The notes below the pieces were generated by a model, which saw only the letters and a program-made list of their open reading frames with translations, was not told the DNA's origin and did not search any database. Source: an uncultured Alistipes sp. (GTDB lineage: Bacteria; Bacteroidota; Bacteroidia; Bacteroidales; Rikenellaceae). From it: a DNA stretch of 11,814 nucleotides. Both the position numbers and the translations under genes were made by a program. Location of the stretch: the NCBI GenBank assembly GCA_947178455.1, contig CAMWYI010000045.1:1-11814 (forward strand), written 5' to 3'. Shown piece by piece: positions 6,626-11,814 of the stretch. Position 1 is the first letter of the stretch. Each line of letters opens with the position of its first letter.

Positions 6626-9094
6626 TTACGCTACCCGCAGCGTTACGCCTTCCGATGGGTCGGTTTCGATGACCACCGTGTCGCCCTCGTGCAGTTTGCC
6701 GTCGACGATGAGTGCCGACAGCGGTTCTTCTACGTGGTCGAGCAGCGTGCGTTTGAGCGACCGTACGCCGTAGCGCGATTCGTAGCCCATCGTCGCCAGC
6801 CGGCGGCGGGCCGAGTCGGTGATTTTCACCTCATAGCCCAAGCGTTGGGTGCGTCGCAGCAGTCCGCCCAGTTCGAGTTCCACGATGCGCTCCACGTCGT
6901 CGAGTTCCAGCGAACGGAACTGCACGATGTCGTCGATGCGGTTCAGAAACTCCGGCGCGAAGGTCTGTTCCAGCGCCTTGCGGTACTCCGCCTGCGGCGT
7001 CTCGACCAGCGCGGCGCTTTTCGAGGAGGTGCTGTATCCCACCGAAACGGGTCGTTGCGCCGCTGCGCGCGACCCCACGTTCGAGGTCATGATGATAATC
7101 GTGTTGCGGAAATCGACTTTGCGGCCCGAACCGTCGGTCAAGTGTCCTTCGTCGAAGAGTTGCAGCATTGTGTTGAACACTTCGGGGTGGGCTTTCTCGA
7201 TTTCGTCGAACAGCACCACCGCATAGGGTTGGCGCCGCACCGCTTCGGTCAGCTGGCCGCCCTCGCCGTAGCCCACGTAGCCCGGAGGCGAGCCGATGAG
7301 ACGCGACACATTGTGCTTTTCGGCGTACTCGCTCATGTCGATGCGAATCAGGCCGCGCCGTTCGTCGAACAACCATTTCGACACCTCTTTGGCCAGCAGC
7401 GTCTTGCCCACGCCCGTCGGTCCGACGAACAGAAAGACCCCGATAGGACGGTTCTCGTCTTTCAGCCCCGCCCGCGAACGGCATATCGTGCGCGAAATGC
7501 GTTCTACGGCTTCCTGCTGCCCCACGACACGGCCCGACAGGTGGTCGCGCAGGGCATGCAGACGGCTCATTTCGCTCTCCGAAATCCGGTCGGCCGGAAT
7601 GCCCGTCATGGCGGTGATGACCTGCCGGATGTGGGCTTCGGTAATCTCCATCGGATTGGCTTCGAGCGTGCGGCGCCACTCGGCCCGTTCGTCGCCTAAT
7701 TTCGAGCGCAGGGCCAGTTCGCGCAGACGGGCCGATGCCGCTTTTTCGTAGACCGCTCCGTCGATTGCTTCACGCCGTTCGCGCTGCACCTGACAGAGGG
7801 CTGTCTCCATTTCGCGCAGTTCGGCCGGTTCTTGGGCCGACAGCAGGTGAATCCGCGAACCCGCCTCGTCGAGCACGTCGATCGCCTTGTCCGGGAAGTA
7901 GCGGTCGGTGATGTAGCGTTCCGAGAGGGTCACGCAGGCCCGCAGCGCCTCGTCCGTATAGCGTACGTTGTGGTGGCGTTCGTAGTGCGGCGCGATGTTT
8001 TGCAGGATGCGCAGCGTCTGTTCGGGGGTCGTCGGTTCGATGAGCACCTTCTGAAATCGGCGTTCGAGGGCCGAATCGCGTTCGATGTTCTCGCGGTATT
8101 CGTTCAGCGTCGTCGCGCCGATGGTCTGCAACTCGCCGCGCGCCAGCGCCGGTTTCAGGATGTTGGCCGTGTCTAAACTGCCCTGCGTCGAACCCGCCCC
8201 GACGATGGTGTGGATTTCGTCGATGAAGATAATGGTGTTCTGGGCCTTGCGCAGTTCGTCGAGCAGCTGTTGCATGCGCTCCTCGAACTCGCCGCGAAAC
8301 TTCGTGCCCGCTACCAACGACGAGATGTCGAGCGAGAAGACCCGCTTGTCGGCGATGGTGTAGGGCACCTCGCCCGCTGCGATGCGCAGGGCCAGCCCCT
8401 CGACGACGGCGCTTTTGCCGACGCCCGCTTCGCCGATGAGAATCGGATTGTTCTTCTTGCGGCGCGACAGAATCTGTACGACCCGTTCGATTTCGGCTTC
8501 GCGTCCTACGACGGGGTCGAGCAGCCCTTCGCGGGCCTGCCGCGTCAGGTCGACCCCGAATTTTTCGAGCAGCCGGTTCGTGTCGTCGGCCTGCCGGTCG
8601 TCGGTGTCGAAATCGAGCATGTGTACCTGTATTTCGGTGCGGAAATCCTCGCCTACGACGAATTTCTGCATGTCGGCGGCAATGATTTCGGCGTTGATGC
8701 CGAACGCTTCCAGCACCTGCGCCGTGGCGGTCGCGGGGTCGGAGGCGATGAATTGCAGGGCATGGCCGGTCGATATGCTGCGGGTCGCGGTGACGGTGTT
8801 TCGCAGTTCGTCGGTAAAGGTCCGGTAGAAAGTTTCCGATTCATCGGTATGCTGCGTATCGGGCCGCTCGGCGGGCTCGACGGCCAACACCGCGCGTTCG
8901 ATGCGCTGGCGCACCTGATGCAGCTCCCAGTCCTGCAAACGGGCCGAAAGCAGTTGATAGGCGAGCGAACCCTCCTCGCGGAGCAGTTCGAGCGTGAGAA
9001 AGTCCTTCAACGAGTGACGGATGCCCGCTTTCGTCGTCTGAAAGGCGGTACGGGCGATGAGCCCTTCGAGCGTTTTCGAGATTTTCACTTGCAT
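6626..9094 (-). CDS. clpC: ClpC/ClpA-type AAA+ unfoldase
   Basis: ATP-driven hexameric unfoldase of the Hsp100 family, normally feeding proteins into the ClpP protease. The 822-residue product has a Clp N-terminal double repeat (about 1-145, divergent but recognisable in 'HSLKDFLTLELLREEGSLAYQLL'). The first AAA+ domain has Walker A GEAGVGKS (221-228) and Walker B IIFIDEIH. A ClpC-length middle helical domain lies at about 417-467, shorter than in ClpB. The second AAA+ domain has Walker A GPTGVGKT (558-565), Walker B VVLFDEIE and MTSNVGSR, then the D2 small domain. The ClpP-docking loop seems to read VGY (685-687) where LGF/IGF/VGF is usual. The ATG at 9112 would add six residues but precedes the predicted transcription start, so 9094 is used. 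Downstream of the HxlR gene on the same strand, 79 bases away. Confidence 0.93.
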   Translation of the reverse strand: MQVKISKTLEGLIARTAFQTTKAGIRHSLKDFLTLELLREEGSLAYQLLSARLQDWELHQVRQRIERAVLAVEPAERPDTQHTDESETFYRTFTDELRNTVTATRSISTGHALQFIASDPATATAQVLEAFGINAEIIAADMQKFVVGEDFRTEIQVHMLDFDTDDRQADDTNRLLEKFGVDLTRQAREGLLDPVVGREAEIERVVQILSRRKKNNPILIGEAGVGKSAVVEGLALRIAAGEVPYTIADKRVFSLDISSLVAGTKFRGEFEERMQQLLDELRKAQNTIIFIDEIHTIVGAGSTQGSLDTANILKPALARGELQTIGATTLNEYRENIERDSALERRFQKVLIEPTTPEQTLRILQNIAPHYERHHNVRYTDEALRACVTLSERYITDRYFPDKAIDVLDEAGSRIHLLSAQEPAELREMETALCQVQRERREAIDGAVYEKAASARLRELALRSKLGDERAEWRRTLEANPMEITEAHIRQVITAMTGIPADRISESEMSRLHALRDHLSGRVVGQQEAVERISRTICRSRAGLKDENRPIGVFLFVGPTGVGKTLLAKEVSKWLFDERRGLIRIDMSEYAEKHNVSRLIGSPPGYVGYGEGGQLTEAVRRQPYAVVLFDEIEKAHPEVFNTMLQLFDEGHLTDGSGRKVDFRNTIIIMTSNVGSRAAAQRPVSVGYSTSSKSAALVETPQAEYRKALEQTFAPEFLNRIDDIVQFRSLELDDVERIVELELGGLLRRTQRLGYEVKITDSARRRLATMGYESRYGVRSLKRTLLDHVEEPLSALIVDGKLHEGDTVVIETDPSEGVTLRVA

Positions 9095-9095
9095 A

Positions 9096-9133
9096 TTTCG
9101 TCGTCTTTTCATTTCGCAAATAGAACGACGAAA
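9096..9133 (-). promoter_or_regulatory. Inverted repeat around the probable clpC promoter
   Basis: TTTCGTCGT (9096-9104) and ACGACGAAA (9125-9133) are exact reverse complements separated by 20 bases. On the minus strand the spacer begins with TCTATTTG (9117-9124), an imperfect -7 box, and the second arm ends one base before the clpC ATG at 9094. It could be an operator or a 5' leader structure. It is not the CIRCE heat-shock sequence. Confidence 0.4.
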
Positions 9134-9173
9134 CCGTTTGGCTTATTGTGCAGACTTTTTCGATAGGTTTTAT

Positions 9174-9503
9174 TTATACAAGCTGTTCCGCTTCTTCCGC
9201 CCATGCACGCAGCTGATGCAGAATCGGTAGCAGCGTGGCGGTGCGCGGGGCGAGACGGTATTCCACGCGCGGCGGCACTTCGGGGTAGACCGTGCGGACG
9301 ACCAGTTGGGCATGTTCCAGTCCGTCGAGCGTCGCCGCGAGCATCCGTTCGGAGACGCCGCCCGCGACGGCACGCCGCAACTCGTTGTAGCGCAGCGTTC
9401 CCCGCTCTTCGAGGGCGAGCAGTACGAGCAGCGCCCAGCGGCTGCCAAGCAGTTCGATGAGCCGGCAGGCGGGTGAGGGGAGGGTATCGGAAAAATTTTT
9501 CAT
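9174..9503 (-). CDS. HxlR-family winged-helix transcriptional regulator
   Basis: DNA-binding regulator of the HxlR (MarR-like) family; characterised members such as YodB and HypR answer to aldehydes, quinones or hypochlorite. The 109-residue product has the whole domain: Cys13 followed by 'LIELLGSRWALLVLLAL', the 'LRYNELRRAVAGGVSERML' helix-turn-helix (recognition helix about 50-62), and the wing 'YPEVPPRVEYRL' (73-84). Cys13 sits where the redox-active N-terminal cysteine of YodB and HypR lies, so thiol sensing is plausible but inferred. The ATG at 9503 is preceded on the minus strand by an A-run. The gene is divergent from the radical SAM gene across a 128-base region holding paired ACTTACA sites, which suggests autoregulation plus control of the neighbour. 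clpC follows on the same strand and could receive read-through. Confidence 0.9.
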   Translation of the reverse strand: MKNFSDTLPSPACRLIELLGSRWALLVLLALEERGTLRYNELRRAVAGGVSERMLAATLDGLEHAQLVVRTVYPEVPPRVEYRLAPRTATLLPILHQLRAWAEEAEQLV

Positions 9504-9537
9504 TTTTTTTCGGCGGGCCAGCGGGTTGAGGGTCAGC

Positions 9538-9566
9538 GAAACTTACACGTAGGGAAGTGACTTACA
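9538..9566. promoter_or_regulatory. Candidate HxlR operator with overlapping -7 box of the regulator gene
   Basis: ACTTACA occurs at 9541-9547 and 9560-9566, start-to-start 19 bases or about two helical turns. An AAGT at 9555-9558 adds an inverted half-site, making AAGT-G-ACTT (9555-9563). On the minus strand 9545-9538 reads TAAGTTTC, one base off the TAnnTTTG -7 box, correctly placed for the HxlR gene. Binding here would cover that gene's promoter and lie just upstream of the radical SAM promoter. Confidence 0.5.
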
Positions 9567-9579
9567 GCCGTTTCCGTTC

Positions 9580-9610
9580 TTGTTTCGGTGCACGGGCCGC
9601 ATTACTTTTG
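9580..9610 (+). promoter_or_regulatory. Promoter of the radical SAM gene
   Basis: TTG at 9580-9582 is followed 20 bases later by TACTTTTG (9603-9610), a full match to TAnnTTTG. Transcription would start near 9617, leaving a 15-base leader before the ATG at 9632. Confidence 0.72.
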
Positions 9611-9631
9611 CCGGACAAAATTACGAAAATT

Positions 9632-10537
9632 ATGATGACTCGTGATTCGCTCGACCGGTTGCATTTCACCGGTACCGTGTGGCGTCCGCCCCACGAGGCT
9701 TATTCGGTCTTGTTGCAGGCCACGACCGGATGCACGCACCACGCCTGCAAATTCTGCGGACTTTACGGCGACCTCCGCTTCCGCGTGTCGCCCATGACCG
9801 AAATCGAGGCCGACCTGCGCATCATCGCCCGCTGGCAGCCGCGCGCCCGCCGCGTCTTTCTCGTCGGGGCCAATCCGTTCGCGCTCGGTTTCGACCGGCT
9901 CGTGCGGCTGGCCGACCGGATACGCGACTACCTGCCCAAAGTGCAGACTATCGGCATGTTCTCGCGCGTGGACGACATCGCCCGAAAATCCGATGCCGAG
10001 TTGCGCGAGTTGCGGACTTACGGCTTCACCGGATTGAGTATCGGCACCGAGACGGGCGACGACCCTACGCTGCGGCGCATGAACAAGCGTACGACGGCGG
10101 CCGAAATCATCGCCCAGAGCCAGCGGCTCGACGCGGCGGGCATCGAGTACTATTTCACGTACATGGCGGGGCTTGCCGGTGCGGGCAATGGCCAACGGGC
10201 GGCCCGTGCGACGGCCGAAGTGTTCAACTGCACGCATCCTTATTTGATTGGATTGGTGTCGCTTACGGTCTTTCCCGACACGGTGTTGGCGCGCGAGGTG
10301 CAGACGGGCGAGTTTCGCGAGGCGGGCGAGTTGGAGCGGCTCGATGAGGTGCGGACGCTGCTCGAACGGTTAGAGATCGCGACCACGATTGCGGGGCAGA
10401 CGGTTTCCAACACCGTGCCGTTGTTCGGGCGGTTGCCCGAAGACCGTGCGCGGCTGCTGCGCGAACTGGACGATGCCCGCAGCCGCTTTTCGGAGCGCGA
10501 GTTGGTGCGCTACCGGCGGGGAATAGACTATTTGTAG
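9632..10537 (+). CDS. Radical SAM protein with CX4CX2C cluster motif
   Basis: Predicted [4Fe-4S] enzyme that cleaves S-adenosylmethionine to a 5'-deoxyadenosyl radical; the substrate is unknown. The 301-residue product has its cluster cysteines at 34, 39 and 42 in 'GCTHHACKFC', one residue longer than the canonical CX3CX2C. To my knowledge this spacing, with a preceding 'RPPHEAYSVLLQ' stretch, is typical of one uncharacterised COG1032-like subfamily. Downstream are a beta strand and turn 'VFLVGANPFAL' and 'GLSIGTETGDDPTLRRMNK', the SAM-binding pattern also seen in Elp3 and HemN relatives. Only one other cysteine (Cys200) is noticeable, so no SPASM or second cluster domain. ATG 9632 or 9635 is the start, because a promoter box ends at 9610; the frame itself opens at 9557. 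Divergent from an HxlR regulator. Confidence 0.85.
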   Translation: MMTRDSLDRLHFTGTVWRPPHEAYSVLLQATTGCTHHACKFCGLYGDLRFRVSPMTEIEADLRIIARWQPRARRVFLVGANPFALGFDRLVRLADRIRDYLPKVQTIGMFSRVDDIARKSDAELRELRTYGFTGLSIGTETGDDPTLRRMNKRTTAAEIIAQSQRLDAAGIEYYFTYMAGLAGAGNGQRAARATAEVFNCTHPYLIGLVSLTVFPDTVLAREVQTGEFREAGELERLDEVRTLLERLEIATTIAGQTVSNTVPLFGRLPEDRARLLRELDDARSRFSERELVRYRRGIDYL

Positions 10538-10546
10538 CCTGCGCGG

Positions 10547-11814
10547 TCAGCGGCGGCAGTCGGGCAGCAGGCGCTGCACGCCGCAGACGGCGATTTCGAC
10601 CGGCGCGCCCTCGTTCTGTACGTCTACGCCGTCGTGGGTGACGGTCACGGTCAGAATCCGCCCGCGATAATCGACGCGGAACGTCAGCGACCGCCATGCT
10701 TCGGGCAGGTGGGGCTCGAAATTCAACACGCCGTCGGACATCCGCATGCCGCCGAACCCTTCGACGACGGCCAGCCACGAACCGGCCATCGAGGTGACGT
10801 GGCACCCCTCCTCGACCTCGCGGTTGTAGTCGTCCAAATCGAGACGCGACGTGCGCAAGTACATTTCGTAGGCTTTCGCCGCATCGCCGATTTTCGCGGC
10901 GAGAATGGCATGCACGCAAGGCGACAGCGACGATTCGTGCACCGTGCGGGCCTCGTAGAAGCGGAAATTGCGGCGAATGGTCTCCGTGTCGAAATCCTCT
11001 TGGAAGAAATAGAGCCCCTGCAAGACGTCGGCCTGCTTGATGAAGCACGAACGCAGAATGCGGTCCCACGACCACTTTTGGTTGATAGGCCGTTCGGCGG
11101 GGTCGAGGTCGCTCACGAGCTGCTGTTCCTTGTCTAAATAGCCGTCCTGTTGGAGGAAGATGCCGCGTTCGCGGTCTTCGCCCAAGTACATTTTCGCGTT
11201 TATTTCAGCCCAGCGCGCCGTTTCGACCGGTTCGTCGAAGCGGCGTTTCGCACAGATGCGGGCATAGGCTTCGGGACGGTTCTCGCGCACCCACGCCGCT
11301 GCTTCGGTGGCATAGCGCATGCACCAGCAGGCGAGGTAGGAGGTGTACCAGTTGTTGTTGACGTTGTTTTCGTACTCGTTGGGGCCCGTGACGCCCAGCA
11401 TTACGTACTGCTGCCGCGCTTCGGACCACGTGATGCGCTGTGCCCAAAAACGGGCGATAGACAGCAGTACTTCCAGTCCGCCGTCGGCCAGATAGTCGCG
11501 GTCGCCGGTGTAGCGCACGTAATTGTAAATGGCATAGGCGATTGCCCCGTTGCGGTGAATCTCCTCGAACGTGATTTCCCACTCGTTGTGGCACTCCTCG
11601 CCGTTGATGGTCACCATCGGATAGAGCGCCGCGCCCTCCTTGAAACCCAGTTTGGCGGCATTCTCAATGGCCTTATCCAGTTGATTGTAACGATAGACGA
11701 GCAGTTCGCGGGCGACCTTCTGACCGGCGGTCGAGAGGTAGAACGGCAGACAATAAGCCTCCGTGTCCCAATAGGTGACACCGCCGTACTTCTCGCCTGT
11801 GAAGCCTTTGGGGC
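10547..11814 (-). CDS. GH65 maltose phosphorylase-like enzyme, C-terminal part
   Basis: Glycoside phosphorylase of family GH65, which splits an alpha-glucoside, probably maltose, with phosphate to give beta-glucose-1-phosphate and glucose. The frame is open to the window edge, so 421 C-terminal residues of about 770 are seen; the ATG at 11617 is internal. Visible in order: 'GGVTYWDTEAY', 'LYPMVTINGEECHNEWEITFEE', then 'GVTGPNEYENNVNNNWYT' containing the expected catalytic acid (residue 146 of the visible part, equivalent to Glu487 of Lactobacillus brevis maltose phosphorylase), KQADVL, and 'HESSLSPCVHA' of the phosphate site. A C-terminal beta-sandwich follows. The stretches HNEWEITFEEIHR and GPNEYENN resemble maltose phosphorylases more than kojibiose or trehalose phosphorylases, from memory. 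The stop is nine bases from that of the convergent radical SAM gene. Confidence 0.85.
   Translation of the reverse strand, partial: PKGFTGEKYGGVTYWDTEAYCLPFYLSTAGQKVARELLVYRYNQLDKAIENAAKLGFKEGAALYPMVTINGEECHNEWEITFEEIHRNGAIAYAIYNYVRYTGDRDYLADGGLEVLLSIARFWAQRITWSEARQQYVMLGVTGPNEYENNVNNNWYTSYLACWCMRYATEAAAWVRENRPEAYARICAKRRFDEPVETARWAEINAKMYLGEDRERGIFLQQDGYLDKEQQLVSDLDPAERPINQKWSWDRILRSCFIKQADVLQGLYFFQEDFDTETIRRNFRFYEARTVHESSLSPCVHAILAAKIGDAAKAYEMYLRTSRLDLDDYNREVEEGCHVTSMAGSWLAVVEGFGGMRMSDGVLNFEPHLPEAWRSLTFRVDYRGRILTVTVTHDGVDVQNEGAPVEIAVCGVQRLLPDCRR

Noticed and set aside
11615..11617. ATG as the start of the GH65 gene
   Set aside because: The frame continues upstream to the window edge and encodes conserved GH65 sequence (YWDTEAY and LYP before this Met), so it is an internal methionine.

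Overview
The window comes from a Bacteroidota chromosome. The GC-rich coding sequence (by eye about 60%) together with the phylum's promoter signature makes an Alistipes-like member of the Rikenellaceae my best guess. The signs are several TAnnTTTG -7 boxes placed just upstream of genes, no clear Shine-Dalgarno sites, a short (443-residue) glucose-6-phosphate isomerase directly behind gpsA, and a 518-residue ComEC without a metallo-beta-lactamase domain. The genus is inference. No tRNA, rRNA, CRISPR array, insertion sequence or prophage gene is visible.

Layout. 1-211 (+): end of a PepSY-like secreted protein gene, followed by a strong terminator (262-299). 300-504: non-coding DNA with two tandem copies of a dyad-plus-promoter module. 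505-1026 (+): ferritin. 1192-2748 (+): ComEC-type DNA uptake channel. 2796-3803 and 3818-5149 (+): gpsA and pgi, an apparent operon with its own promoter, closed by a terminator at 5171-5206. The next three genes are on the minus strand: HxlR-type regulator (9503-9174), ClpC-type AAA+ unfoldase (9094-6626) with a long palindromic terminator, and a MATE transporter (6563-5208) whose promoter abuts that terminator. 9504-9631 is a divergent control region between the HxlR gene and a plus-strand radical SAM gene (9632-10537). It carries two exact ACTTACA repeats and a good promoter. The window ends inside a minus-strand GH65 maltose phosphorylase-like gene (11814-10547), convergent with the radical SAM gene.

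How the genes fit together. Most are housekeeping: iron storage, DNA uptake, glycerol-3-phosphate and hexose-phosphate metabolism, protein quality control, efflux. Pgi and the GH65 phosphorylase both belong to glucose metabolism, but nothing here shows they are co-regulated. The HxlR regulator beside a radical SAM enzyme is the one pairing that suggests a specific local circuit.

I see no clearly new multi-gene system. The observations most worth following are regulatory: the duplicated dyad/promoter module before ferritin, the candidate HxlR operator, an inverted repeat around the clpC promoter, and a possible leaderless transcript for the MATE gene.
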